Under the pieces are notes generated by a model, which saw nothing but the letters and a program-made list of their open reading frames with translations, searched no databases and was not told where the DNA came from. From Halococcus salifodinae DSM 8989 (lineage in GTDB: Archaea > Halobacteriota > Halobacteria > Halobacteriales > Halococcaceae): a DNA stretch of 57,042 nt. Within the stretch, counting starts at the first letter, position 1; each line of letters begins with the position of its first letter. Positions 40,786-49,523 of the stretch are shown here, piece by piece. A program made the translations under genes and the position numbers. The stretch is taken from NCBI RefSeq assembly GCF_000336935.1, contig NZ_AOME01000013.1, forward strand, positions 158,708 to 215,749. The letters are read 5' to 3'.

Positions 40786-42030
40786 ATGGCCAGTTATCAC
40801 CTCGAAACCTACGGTTGCACCGCAAACCGCGGGGAGAGCCGCGCGATCGAGCGCCGGCTCCGCGACGGCGGCCATCACCCAGTCGACGGCCCCAAAGCGG
40901 CCGACGTGGCCATCCTCAACACCTGCACCGTGGTCGAGACCACCGAGACGAACATGCTCAGTCGGGCGCGCGAGCTCGAAAGCGAGACCGCGGATCTCGT
41001 CGTCACCGGCTGCATGGCGCTCGCCCAGGGCGAGGAGTTCGCCGACCTCGACGCCACGGTCTGTGGCTGGGACGAAGTCCCCGAGGTCGTGCTGAATGGC
41101 GAGTGTCCGACGGCGACCCCCGGCACGGAGCCGATCCTCGACGGGAAGGTCGGCATCCTCCCGATCGCGCGGGGCTGCATGAGCGACTGTTCGTACTGCA
41201 TCACCAAGCACGCGACCGGCAAGATCGACTCGCCACCCGTCGAAGAAAACGTCGAGAAAGCCCGCGCGCTGGTCCACGCCGGCGCGAAGGAAATTCGCGT
41301 TACTGGCCAGGACACCGGCGTGTACGGCTGGGACGACGGCGAACGGAAGCTCCACGAGCTCCTCGATCGGATCTGTGCCATCGACGGCGACTTTCGGGTG
41401 CGTGTGGGGATGGCGAACCCGAAGGGAGTACATGGAATCCGCGAGGAACTCGCCGACGTCTTTGCGGCAAACGAGAAGCTCTACAACTTCCTCCACGCAC
41501 CGGTCCAGAGCGGAAGCGACGACGTACTCGGAGAGATGCGCCGCCAGCACCAGGTGCGCGAGTTCCGCGAGGTGGTCGAGACCTTCGACGACCGCCTCGA
41601 TCACTGGACGCTCGCGACCGACTTCATCACGGGCTTCCCGACCGAGACCGACGCGGACCACGAGGAGTCGATGGATCTCCTCCGCGAGACTCAGCCCGAG
41701 CGAATCAACGTCACGCGCTTTTCGAAGCGGCCTGGCACCGACGCCGCCGAGATGAAGGGCCTCGGCGGCACCAAAAAGAAGGAGCGGTCGTCGGCGATGA
41801 CCGACCTGAAGATGGACGTTGTGGGCGCGGCCTACGAGTCGATGGTCGGCGAGCGCCACGAGGTGCTGGTCGTCGAACCCGGCACCGGCGAGTCGGTCAA
41901 GTGCTACGACGAAGCCTACCGCCAGGTCATCATCCAGAACGCACCCGAACACGGCGTCGCGCCTGGTGATCTCCTCACCGTCGAGATCACGGGGCAGAAC
42001 ACGGTGTACGCGTTCGGCGAACCGGTCTGA
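40786..42030 (+). CDS. tRNA (t6A37) methylthiotransferase, archaeal MtaB type
   Basis: The product has 414 aa from ATG 40786 (MASYHLETYGCTANRGESRA). The N-terminal UPF0004 domain has cysteines in YGCTANRGES, LNTCTVVE and VTGCMALAQGEEFAD, binding an auxiliary 4Fe-4S cluster. The radical-SAM motif CMSDCSYC follows, then VEENVEKARALVHAGAKEIR and TGQDTGVYGWDDG. A C-terminal TRAM domain is recognisable (GESVKCYDEAYRQVII and GDLLTVEITGQNTVYAFGEP). The enzyme converts t6A to ms2t6A at position 37 of ANN-decoding tRNAs. Confidence 0.95.
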   Translation: MASYHLETYGCTANRGESRAIERRLRDGGHHPVDGPKAADVAILNTCTVVETTETNMLSRARELESETADLVVTGCMALAQGEEFADLDATVCGWDEVPEVVLNGECPTATPGTEPILDGKVGILPIARGCMSDCSYCITKHATGKIDSPPVEENVEKARALVHAGAKEIRVTGQDTGVYGWDDGERKLHELLDRICAIDGDFRVRVGMANPKGVHGIREELADVFAANEKLYNFLHAPVQSGSDDVLGEMRRQHQVREFREVVETFDDRLDHWTLATDFITGFPTETDADHEESMDLLRETQPERINVTRFSKRPGTDAAEMKGLGGTKKKERSSAMTDLKMDVVGAAYESMVGERHEVLVVEPGTGESVKCYDEAYRQVIIQNAPEHGVAPGDLLTVEITGQNTVYAFGEPV

Positions 42031-42086
42031 GGAAGACCGACATCGTCCGTAGAGTTATTCCGTTCCGGTTCGTCGATTGTGGCTGT

Positions 42087-43055
42087 ATGGCACACACCGA
42101 ACGCGAGTACACCGTCGATCACCGACTGAGCGATCGCGACGAGAACATCCACAGCGCGTGGGACAACGGCCTCGATCCCGCGCTGACCGTCGAGCCTGGC
42201 GAGGTCGTCCGGTTCGAGTGCCGCGACGCGGTCGACGGCCAGGTCGACGTCGAAACCACCGTCGCGGACGTCCCGGACGTGAGCTTCGATCCCGTCCACC
42301 CGCTCACGGGACCAGTAGCAATCGAGGGCGCGGAACCGGGCGATGTCCTCGAAGTCGAACTGCTCGACTGCCAGCACAAGGGCTGGGGGTACAACGTCTT
42401 CTTCCCTGGCGAGATGGGGCTCGGACTGCTGCCCGACGACTTCGAGGAGCCAGGCCTCCACATCTGGGATCTGGAGGGGGACGTCGGCCAGTTCGTGAAC
42501 GGCATCGAGGTCCCGCTCGACCCGTTCCCGGGCACCATCGGAGTCGCACCAGGCGAGGACGGCGAACACGACACGCTCCCGCCGCGCGATGTCGGCGGGA
42601 ACATGGACGTCAAACATCTCACCGAAGGCTCGACGCTGTACTTGCCCGTGGAAGTCGAGGGCGGGCTGTTCTCGACTGGCGACTGCCACGCGGCTCAGGG
42701 CGACGGCGAGGTCTGCGTGACCGGGATCGAAGCGCCGATGTTCGTGACCGCGCGGTTCGACGTCCGCTCGGACATGGAGATCGAACAGCCCCAGTTCCGA
42801 ACAGAAGGACCGTTCACGCCCACCGGCGTCGACGAGCCGATGTACGGAACCACGGGGATCAGCGACGACCTCATGACGGCGACGAAGAAGGCGGTGCGTC
42901 ACATGATCGATCACCTCCACGACGAGCGCGGGCTGACCCGAGCGGAGGCGTACATCCTGTGTTCGGCCGCGATCGATCTGAAGATCAGCGAGGTCGTCGA
43001 CGCACCCAACTGGACGGTCTCGGCGTACCTTCCCGAGAGCATCTTCCCGGAGTAG
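42087..43055 (+). CDS. Acetamidase/formamidase family protein
   Basis: The product has 322 aa. Family segments are HSAWDNGLDPALTVEPGEVV, HPLTGPVAIEGAEPGDVLEV, PFPGTIGVAPGEDGEHDTLP, PRDVGGNMDVKHLTEGSTLY and the metal/substrate segment FSTGDCHAAQGDGEVCVTGI. It hydrolyses short amides (formamide or acetamide) to ammonia and the acid in the cytoplasm. The stop is only 3 nt from the convergent CDF gene's stop. Confidence 0.93.
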   Translation: MAHTEREYTVDHRLSDRDENIHSAWDNGLDPALTVEPGEVVRFECRDAVDGQVDVETTVADVPDVSFDPVHPLTGPVAIEGAEPGDVLEVELLDCQHKGWGYNVFFPGEMGLGLLPDDFEEPGLHIWDLEGDVGQFVNGIEVPLDPFPGTIGVAPGEDGEHDTLPPRDVGGNMDVKHLTEGSTLYLPVEVEGGLFSTGDCHAAQGDGEVCVTGIEAPMFVTARFDVRSDMEIEQPQFRTEGPFTPTGVDEPMYGTTGISDDLMTATKKAVRHMIDHLHDERGLTRAEAYILCSAAIDLKISEVVDAPNWTVSAYLPESIFPE

Positions 43056-43058
43056 TCG

Positions 43059-44138
43059 TCACTGGCGGCTGCCGTTCGGCCCGGGCTCGCTACCGTCGTC
43101 GGACTCGCTTCGCTCACGGCTTCGCCGTTCGCTGTTTCGAGGCGCTTCCTCCGGTCGCGCCTCGCTCCGCTTGACCGACGTGGATCGCCTCGCTGTGCTC
43201 GGCTCACCGTCGTCGGGACGTTCCTCGGTTCGGCGAACCAGGCGATCGGCGTCCGGGTCCGCCTTCCACTCGTCGAGTTCCTTCGGGTCGAGATGAACGA
43301 ACACGTCGTCGACGCGGTCGAGCGTGCGAATCGATGCGACGACCGCGCTCTCGATCGCGTGAGCCTCCCTGAGCGTGCGATCGCCCTCGACCTCGATGTG
43401 GAGGCTGACGTCGATCTCCGGACCCACGTAGTGAGCGATCACGTCGTGTGCACCCTCGACATCGGGGTGGGCGAGCGCGCGCCGGAGGATTCTGGCCTGG
43501 AAGTCCTCGGACGGTGCGCCGCCGACGAGGTACGGCAGATTGTCTCGGACGACCTCGACGCCCGTATAGAGGATTCCCACCGAGACGATCGCGGCCGCGA
43601 GGGGGTCGAGCAACGGAAACCCGAGCCGTGCGCCGAGCACGCCGCAGAGTGCCGCTCCCGCGGTCAGCACGTCGTTGCGGTTGTCGAGCGCGGTCGCGGT
43701 CAGCGCGGGCGAGTCGTGGGTCCGGCCGGCAGCGAGACAGTACCGATACAGCCCGAACTTGGCGATCGCCGCGCCAGCGAGCACTACGACCGCGATCGGG
43801 CTGCCGGTTGCGGTCACGTCCCCGGCGGCGATCGCGGTGAGCGAGCGCCACAGAACCGTGCCGCCGGTGAGAAAGACCGCGAGCGCGATCGCGAGCGCGA
43901 CGAACGGCTCGATCCGCTCGTGGCCGTGGGGGTGTTCGCTGTCGGGTGGCTGGGTCGTGAGATAGAGCCCACCGAGCACGACTGCGGCGTAGCCCGCATC
44001 GACGAGGGAGTTCGCGGCCTCCGAGCCGACTGCGAGGCTCCCGGTGGTGACCCACGCGCCCCCTTTGACCGCGACGAGCACGACGTTCGCAGCGAGTACG
44101 AGCAGCCCGACCCGCCGGACCGCGGCCGCACGACTCAT
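43059..44138 (-). CDS. Cation diffusion facilitator (CDF) metal exporter with repeat-derived tail
   Basis: I chose ATG 44138 (MSRAAAVRRVGLLVLAANVV), giving 359 aa; ATG 44165 or 44240 would add Ser/Arg-rich residues. Six helices and the CDF metal sites are visible: SLVDAGYAAVVLGGLYLTTQ in helix 2, an HPHGHERIEP loop, and ALDNRNDVLTAGAALCGVLG in helix 5 (D-x3-D, as in Mn2+-type members). The cytoplasmic dimer domain follows (HDVIAHYVGPEIDVSLHIEV). After about residue 305 comes a charged low-complexity tail (KRSEARPEEAPRNSERRSRE) whose DNA resembles the dispersed hairpin element. Confidence 0.88.
   Translation of the reverse strand: MSRAAAVRRVGLLVLAANVVLVAVKGGAWVTTGSLAVGSEAANSLVDAGYAAVVLGGLYLTTQPPDSEHPHGHERIEPFVALAIALAVFLTGGTVLWRSLTAIAAGDVTATGSPIAVVVLAGAAIAKFGLYRYCLAAGRTHDSPALTATALDNRNDVLTAGAALCGVLGARLGFPLLDPLAAAIVSVGILYTGVEVVRDNLPYLVGGAPSEDFQARILRRALAHPDVEGAHDVIAHYVGPEIDVSLHIEVEGDRTLREAHAIESAVVASIRTLDRVDDVFVHLDPKELDEWKADPDADRLVRRTEERPDDGEPSTARRSTSVKRSEARPEEAPRNSERRSRERSESDDGSEPGPNGSRQ
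43097..43171 (-). repeat. Partial hairpin-mosaic element inside the CDF gene 3' end
   Basis: Compared in the same direction with 51172-51256, shared runs include CTCGCTTCGCTCACGG, CCGTTCGC, TCGAGGCGCT and CGGTCGCGCCTCGCT, in the same order. This corresponds to the variable segment between blocks E and F. The core blocks themselves are absent. It lies at another convergent gene junction. Confidence 0.5.
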
Positions 44139-44202
44139 CGTCGACGGTTGGCGAGCGGACGGCATAGACGCTTCGACACGCCGAGGCTGGCGGGGCGTGG
44201 AC

Positions 44203-44733
44203 TCACTCGATGACGATCGCCTCGTCGGGACCGGGATCACGGACCCCGTCCTGTGCGGCGAACGCGTCGTGGAGGTGATCGTAGGTGTCGTCGATCGCTT
44301 CGACGATCACCTTCGTGTCGCTCACCACCGGCATGAAATTGGTGTCTCCCTGCCAGCGAGGGACGACGTGAGTGTGGAGGTGATCGTCGATCGAGCCGCC
44401 GGCCGAATCTCCGAGGTTCATCCCGGTGTTCGCCCCATCAGAGTCGAGCCCGTCGTCGATCGCGGCGAGCGTGCGCTGGACGAGCCGCGAGTGATCGAGG
44501 AGTGCCTCGTCGTCGAGGTCGGGGTACGAACCGGTGTGGCGGTAGGGAATCACCATCGCGTGGCCGGGGTTGTACGGGGCGTTGTTCAGCAGGCAAAAAG
44601 CGTGCTCGCTCCGAGCCACGATCCGCGATTCTCGGTCCGCATTGCGTTCGGGAAGCTCACAGAACGGACACCCATCGCCGTCGTCGTCGCGCTCGACCCA
44701 CTCGATGCGCCACGGGGCGAACACCTGCTCCAT
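44203..44733 (-). CDS. HIT family nucleotide hydrolase/transferase
   Basis: The product has 176 aa from ATG 44733 (MEQVFAPWRIEWVERDDDGD). A zinc-type CPFC segment near residue 22 (GCPFCELPERNADRESRIVA) is followed by NNAPYNPGHAMVIPYRHTGS. The histidine triad is HLHTHVVPRW, preceded by GDSAGGSIDDH. The combination is typical of the archaeal/bacterial HIT branch acting on AppppA-like dinucleotides or adenylylated substrates. A longer upstream frame lacks conserved sequence. Confidence 0.93.
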   Translation of the reverse strand: MEQVFAPWRIEWVERDDDGDGCPFCELPERNADRESRIVARSEHAFCLLNNAPYNPGHAMVIPYRHTGSYPDLDDEALLDHSRLVQRTLAAIDDGLDSDGANTGMNLGDSAGGSIDDHLHTHVVPRWQGDTNFMPVVSDTKVIVEAIDDTYDHLHDAFAAQDGVRDPGPDEAIVIE

Positions 44734-44976
44734 GTGGGGGCTGAGCGGTGGCGCGGTTAGAGCCTTTCCGGATGTATCGAGTGTCGATGAAACCTGTATA
44801 AAAGCTTTTCGGCCGTTCTCGACTGTTTCGGGCGGGATGAACGGTTGAACGGTCGGTGGCAAATTCCGTTTTTCGGGCCTGTTTCGCGGGCGGTTGGCGC
44901 TATCGGCGATTGAACCGTCGGAACTGGAGCCAACGGAATTGGAGGTTTATGATGGCGACACCCCGAGCACTTGTCG

Positions 44977-45177
44977 ATGTCAACCCGCACCGATGCTGCA
45001 GACGGCGTCAGCGAATCCTGCGATGTCTGCGACCGCGATACCAGCCATAGCGTCTCGATCGAGCTTCGCACCGAGAGCGGCAAAGCCGAGAACGCGGAGT
45101 TCTCGCGCGAACCCTACCGGATCAGCGAGTGCATGATCTGCGGCGAGGAGACGGCACTGCGGATGAACAACGCGTAA
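44977..45177 (+). CDS. Small haloarchaeal zinc-ribbon protein
   Basis: The product has 66 aa from ATG 44977 (MSTRTDAADGVSESCDVCDR). Two CxxC knuckles, CDVC and CMIC, lie about 34 residues apart around an acidic middle (VSIELRTESGKAENAEFSRE), and the product ends in ETALRMNNA. This arrangement is typical of small haloarchaeal zinc-finger proteins, of which a few affect motility or biofilm. The exact family is provisionally DUF7835. It lies 163 nt before hemC, same strand. Confidence 0.75.
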   Translation: MSTRTDAADGVSESCDVCDRDTSHSVSIELRTESGKAENAEFSREPYRISECMICGEETALRMNNA

Positions 45178-45340
45178 TCGGGTTTTCTCCACCGCACCGC
45201 CCAGCCCGAAAGCCCGTGGCTCGTCGCCAGCCGAATCCGAACCTCCGCCGTTTGCCCGGCCCGTTTACTCACGAGCAGACAGAGCAACAGTCACGTACGT
45301 CTCTCGAAGGTGGTTTGAAGCTCGGTGTCCGAGAGCAGGT

Positions 45341-46486
45341 ATGAACGCGCGCGACGGGACCATCCGGCTGGCGACGCGGGGTTCGGACCTCGCTACCCGC
45401 CAGGCGGCGACGGTGAAAGAACGCCTCGAAGCCCGCCGCCACACGGTCGAGCTGGTCGAGGTCGAAACCACGGGCGACCAGCTCCGCGACGAACTCATCC
45501 ACCGGCTCGGCAAGACCGGTGCGTTCGTCCGTGCGCTCGACCAGCAAGTCCTCGACGGCGACTGTGACGCCGCAGTGCACTCGATGAAGGACGTTCCGAC
45601 CGAGAGCCCCGACGGTCTCGTGATCGCGGGCGTCCCCGAACGCGCCACCGCCGGTGATCTGCTCGTCACGCCCGACGGAACGACGCTCGACGATCTCCCC
45701 GACGGGAGCGTTGTCGGTACGTCGAGCCTCCGGCGGACGGCCGAACTGCTCGCAACGCGGCCCGATCTCGACGTTCAGCCGCTTCGCGGGAACGTCGACA
45801 CTCGAATCGAGAAGCTGCTCGCGCCGCACCGCCAGCGCGAACACGAACGGCGGATGGAGGCCGCAAACACGGACGAAGAGGGGAGCGAGAGCGATGGAGA
45901 GGGCACGGACGACGGGAATGCGGACGACCTGCCGGCGTACGAGCGCACGCCCCAGGAGTGGTTCGACGATCTGAACGAGATCGAGCGCCAGTCACTGGAA
46001 CGCGAGGTCGAGACCGAATTCGACGCCATCGTGCTTGCGGCGGCGGGACTCGAACGTTCGGGTCTCGCGCGCCACGTCCCTACCCGCGAACTGGCGACCG
46101 ACACGTTCGTCCCGGCAGCCGGCCAGGGCGCGCTCGCGGTCACGGCCCGGGACAGTGACCTCGCCGAGACCCTCAACGAGGTACTGGATCATCCCCGAAC
46201 GCGCGTTGAAACCACCGTCGAGCGAGTGGTTTTGGAGGAGCTCGGCGGTGGCTGTGTCGCACCGATGGGCGCACACGCGGTCATCCAGGGTGAGTACGTC
46301 CGGGTCGCGGTCCGGGTACTGAGTCGGGATGGAACCGAAGAGGTGGCCGCGACCCGCGACCTCCCGATCGAGCGCCATCCGACGGCGGCCCGCGATCTCG
46401 CCGACGACCTCGCCGACCGGGGTGCAGCCGATCTGATCGAGCAGGCCAAACGGGACGACGAAGGGGAGGCGAAACGCGCGGAATGA
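45341..46486 (+). CDS. hemC: Hydroxymethylbilane synthase (porphobilinogen deaminase)
   Basis: The product has 381 aa. It polymerises four porphobilinogens to hydroxymethylbilane. Family motifs are IRLATRGSDLATRQAATVKE, AVHSMKDVPTESPDGLVIAG, GTSSLRRTAELLATRPDLDV, PLRGNVDTRIEKL and the dipyrromethane-binding Cys in EELGGGCVAPMGAHAV. A haloarchaeal insertion of about 60 very acidic residues (around 170-225, NTDEEGSESDGEGTDDGNAD) lies after RGNVDTR. The stop overlaps the next start by 4 nt (ATGA). First gene of the three-gene tetrapyrrole operon. Confidence 0.97.
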   Translation: MNARDGTIRLATRGSDLATRQAATVKERLEARRHTVELVEVETTGDQLRDELIHRLGKTGAFVRALDQQVLDGDCDAAVHSMKDVPTESPDGLVIAGVPERATAGDLLVTPDGTTLDDLPDGSVVGTSSLRRTAELLATRPDLDVQPLRGNVDTRIEKLLAPHRQREHERRMEAANTDEEGSESDGEGTDDGNADDLPAYERTPQEWFDDLNEIERQSLEREVETEFDAIVLAAAGLERSGLARHVPTRELATDTFVPAAGQGALAVTARDSDLAETLNEVLDHPRTRVETTVERVVLEELGGGCVAPMGAHAVIQGEYVRVAVRVLSRDGTEEVAATRDLPIERHPTAARDLADDLADRGAADLIEQAKRDDEGEAKRAE

Positions 46487-47262
46487 CCGGGAACGAGACC
46501 GACACCGAAACCGACTCGGTCGGCATCGTCTCTCTCGTGGGGAGCGGTCCGGGTGATCCCGAGCTCCTGACCGTGAAAGCCCGCCGACTCATCGACGAGG
46601 CCGACGTCGTGCTCCACGACAAGCTCCCCGGGCCGGCGATCATCGAGACGATCCCCGAAGGGAAGCGCGAGGATGTCGGCAAGCGCGCGGGCGGCGATCG
46701 CACAAGCCAGGAGTACACCAACGAGCGGCTGGTCGAACTCGCCCGCGAAGGCAACCACGTCGTTCGGCTGAAGGGCGGCGACCCGTTCGTGTTCGGTCGC
46801 GGCGGCGAGGAGGCAGCCTATCTCGCCGAGCACGGCGTCGATTTTCGCGTCGTGCCCGGCGTGACCTCGGCGCTCGCCGGCCCCGCGCTCGCGGGCATCC
46901 CCACGACCCACCGCGAGCACGCCTCGTCGGTGTCGTTCGTGACTGGCCACGAGGACCCCACAAAGGAAGAATCAGCGGTCGACTGGAACGCGCTCGCCGC
47001 CACCCACGGCACGATCGTGGTACTGATGGGTGTCGGCAAACTGCCCGGGTACACCGCCGCACTCCGCGAAACCGGGATGAGTGGTGAAGTGCCGGTCGCG
47101 CTGATCGAGCGCGCGAGCCGGCCTGACGAACGGATCGTGACCGGCACACTCGAAACGATCACCGGGGTCGCCGATCGCGAGGGTATCGAGCCACCTGCCG
47201 TCACCGTCATCGGCGACGTGGCCGGCGAGCGCGATCGGGTGCGGGAGTTCCTCCAAAGATGA
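46483..47262 (+). CDS. cobA: Uroporphyrinogen-III C-methyltransferase
   Basis: The product has 259 aa and uses SAM to make precorrin-2 from uroporphyrinogen III, feeding siroheme, cobalamin and the siroheme-dependent archaeal heme route. SUMT motifs are VSLVGSGPGDPELLTVKARR, DEADVVLHDKL, VRLKGGDPFVFGRGGEEAAY, VVPGVTSALAGPALAGIPTT, HREHASSVSFVTGHEDPTKE and TIVVLMGVGKLPG. There is no fused HemD or CysG domain. It overlaps hemC and hemD by 4 nt each, so the three proteins are translationally coupled. Confidence 0.96.
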   Translation: MTGNETDTETDSVGIVSLVGSGPGDPELLTVKARRLIDEADVVLHDKLPGPAIIETIPEGKREDVGKRAGGDRTSQEYTNERLVELAREGNHVVRLKGGDPFVFGRGGEEAAYLAEHGVDFRVVPGVTSALAGPALAGIPTTHREHASSVSFVTGHEDPTKEESAVDWNALAATHGTIVVLMGVGKLPGYTAALRETGMSGEVPVALIERASRPDERIVTGTLETITGVADREGIEPPAVTVIGDVAGERDRVREFLQR

Positions 47263-48002
47263 AGGTCGCAGTGTTCCGGCCGGCCGACGAGCGCATCGAA
47301 CGGGCGAACGATCTGCTCGTATCGCTCGGCGTCGAACCGGTAGCGGACCCGATGCTCGCGATCGACACCACGGGAGCCGTGCCACGGACGGACGCCGAGT
47401 ACACGATCCTGACGAGCAAGACCGGCGTCGAGATCGTCGCCGACGTGGGTTGGGAGCCGGAGAGAAAGGTGTGTGCGATCGGCACCGCAACCGCCGACGC
47501 GCTCCGGGCGGCGGGCTACCAGGTCGATCACGTCCCCGGAGAATTCTCCTCGACGGGTCTCGTGGCCCATCTCGCCGACGAGGTCCCCGGTGCGCGCGTT
47601 GAGGTCGCCCGGAGCGATCACGGGTCGGCGGTGCTCACCGACGGCCTCGCCGAGCACGGTGCGTACGTCCACGAGACAATCCTGTACGAGCTCGCTCGGC
47701 CGCCGGAAGCGGGTCGCTCGGCCGAACTCGCCGCCGACGGCGATCTCGCGGCCGCGCTGTTCACCTCCTCGCTCACGGTCGAACACTTTCTCGAAGCGGC
47801 CACAGAACGCGGGCTCCACGAGGCGGCGATCGACGGGTTGGAGAGCGCGGTCGTCGGAACGATCGGCGAACCGACCCGGGCAACTGCGGCGGCCGCAGGG
47901 ATCGGCGTCGACATCGTGCCAGCGGAAGCGACGTTCGACGCGCTCGCACGGACTGCGGTCGATCTCCTCGACGAGACGGCCGCCAACGGTCCGGAGACTT
48001 AA
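47259..48002 (+). CDS. hemD: Uroporphyrinogen-III synthase
   Basis: The product has 247 aa and cyclises hydroxymethylbilane with ring-D inversion. Sequence conservation in this family is low. Support comes from the N-terminal KVAVFRPADERIERANDLLV, ILTSKTGVEIV, CAIGTATADALRAAGYQVDH, LFTSSLTVEHFLEAATERG and VVGTIGEPTRATAAAAGIGV, which match the two-domain HemD pattern. Position directly after hemC and cobA is strong context. Confidence 0.92.
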   Translation: MKVAVFRPADERIERANDLLVSLGVEPVADPMLAIDTTGAVPRTDAEYTILTSKTGVEIVADVGWEPERKVCAIGTATADALRAAGYQVDHVPGEFSSTGLVAHLADEVPGARVEVARSDHGSAVLTDGLAEHGAYVHETILYELARPPEAGRSAELAADGDLAAALFTSSLTVEHFLEAATERGLHEAAIDGLESAVVGTIGEPTRATAAAAGIGVDIVPAEATFDALARTAVDLLDETAANGPET

Positions 48003-48028
48003 ACCGGATCGCGCGCCAATCGGGAACA

Positions 48029-49462
48029 ATGGCCTCACCGGTCCCCGAGCTCGCCGACGACGCCCGAGCGTGCGCCGACGCACTCGTGGGGGCCGACCGA
48101 GTGCTCGTGGCCTCCCACATCGACGCCGACGGACTGACCAGTGCGGCGGTCGCCGCACAGGCGCTCGAACGCGCGGAGATCCCCTTCGAAGTCGTTTTCG
48201 AAAAGCAGCTCGACGCCGACGCGATCGCCGAGATCGCAGCCACCGAGTTCGAGACCGTGCTGTTCACCGACTTCGGCAGCGGTCAGCTCGACCACATCGC
48301 GGAACACGAGGCCGCAGGTGCGTTCACACCGGTGATCGCCGATCACCACCAGCCCGCCGACGCCGACACCGAACACCACCTGAACCCGCTGCTCGTCGGC
48401 CTCGACGGATCGTCGGAGCTCTCGGGAGCGGGGACGGCGTACGTTCTCGCACGGGCGCTAGCGGAGCATGGCGGTGACGCGCACGGAGGAACGACCGAAA
48501 ACCGCGATCTCGCGGCGCTCGCAATCGTCGGCGCGGTCGGCGACATGCAAGCAAGCGACGGCGAGCTCACGGGCGCGAATCAGGCGATCGTCGGCGAGGG
48601 CTGTGCAGCGGACGTCCTGAACGAAACCACCGATCTGGCACTCTACGGCAAACAGACCCGGCCGCTCCCGAAACTCCTCGAATACGCGACCGACGTCCGG
48701 ATCCCAGGGATCTCGGGCAGTGAGCGCGGGGCACGCGAGTTCCTCTCCGGGCTCGGCCTCGATCTCGAAGACGACGACGGCTGGCGGCGGTGGGTCGATC
48801 TCACCGCCGACGAGCGACAGGCGGTGGCGAGCGGTCTCGTCAAGCGCGCGGTCGATCGCGGCGTCCCCGCCGGGCGGATCGACGAGCTGGTGGGGACGAC
48901 CTACACGCTGTCAGGCGAGCCGACGGGCACGGAGCTCCGGGACGCCAGCGAGTTCTCGACGCTGCTCAACGCCACCGCCCGCTACGACCGCGCCGACGTC
49001 GGCCTCGCGGTCTGTCTCGGCGATCGCGACGAGGCGCTCGATCGGGCGCGACGCCTGCTCTCGAACCACCGTCGGAACCTCGCGACCGGCCTCGACTGGG
49101 TGAAGCGAACGGGCGTGACGGGCGAGGAGCATCTCCAGTGGTTCGACGCCGGCGAGGAGATCCGCGAGACCATCGTGGGGATCATCGCGGGGATGGCGCT
49201 CGGGGCCGACGCGACACGTTCGGACAAGCCGATCGTCGCGTTCGCCACGAAAAACGACGCCGAGAGCAAGGTTTCGGCCCGCGGGAGCCATCGGTTGGTG
49301 CGGGAGGGGCTCGATCTCTCGGCGGTGATGGGCGAGGCCGCGCGCGCCCTCGGCGGCGACGGCGGCGGCCACGACGTCGCCGCCGGGGCCACGATTCCGA
49401 CCGAGGAGAAAGAGGCGTTCGTCGAGCGTGCGGACGCGATCGTGGCCGACCAGCTCGACTGA
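48029..49462 (+). CDS. DHH family RecJ-like exonuclease
   Basis: The product has 477 aa. DHH phosphoesterase motifs are LVASHIDADGLTSAAVAAQA (DxD), VLFTDFGSGQ, VIADHHQPADADTEHHLNPL (DHH) and GSSELSGAGTAYVLARALAE. The C-terminal DHHA1 domain is seen in KVSARGSHRLVREGLDLSAV and GGDGGGHDVAAGATIPTEEK (GGGHxxAAG). It is the archaeal RecJ/GAN-type single-strand nuclease associated with replication or repair. It begins 26 nt after hemD and may share its transcript. Confidence 0.93.
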   Translation: MASPVPELADDARACADALVGADRVLVASHIDADGLTSAAVAAQALERAEIPFEVVFEKQLDADAIAEIAATEFETVLFTDFGSGQLDHIAEHEAAGAFTPVIADHHQPADADTEHHLNPLLVGLDGSSELSGAGTAYVLARALAEHGGDAHGGTTENRDLAALAIVGAVGDMQASDGELTGANQAIVGEGCAADVLNETTDLALYGKQTRPLPKLLEYATDVRIPGISGSERGAREFLSGLGLDLEDDDGWRRWVDLTADERQAVASGLVKRAVDRGVPAGRIDELVGTTYTLSGEPTGTELRDASEFSTLLNATARYDRADVGLAVCLGDRDEALDRARRLLSNHRRNLATGLDWVKRTGVTGEEHLQWFDAGEEIRETIVGIIAGMALGADATRSDKPIVAFATKNDAESKVSARGSHRLVREGLDLSAVMGEAARALGGDGGGHDVAAGATIPTEEKEAFVERADAIVADQLD

Positions 49463-49523
49463 GTCGGCAGTCGTCGAGCGATAACAGGAGTGTTATGGGA
49501 TCGGCCGTCGGTAGCGTCGGACG

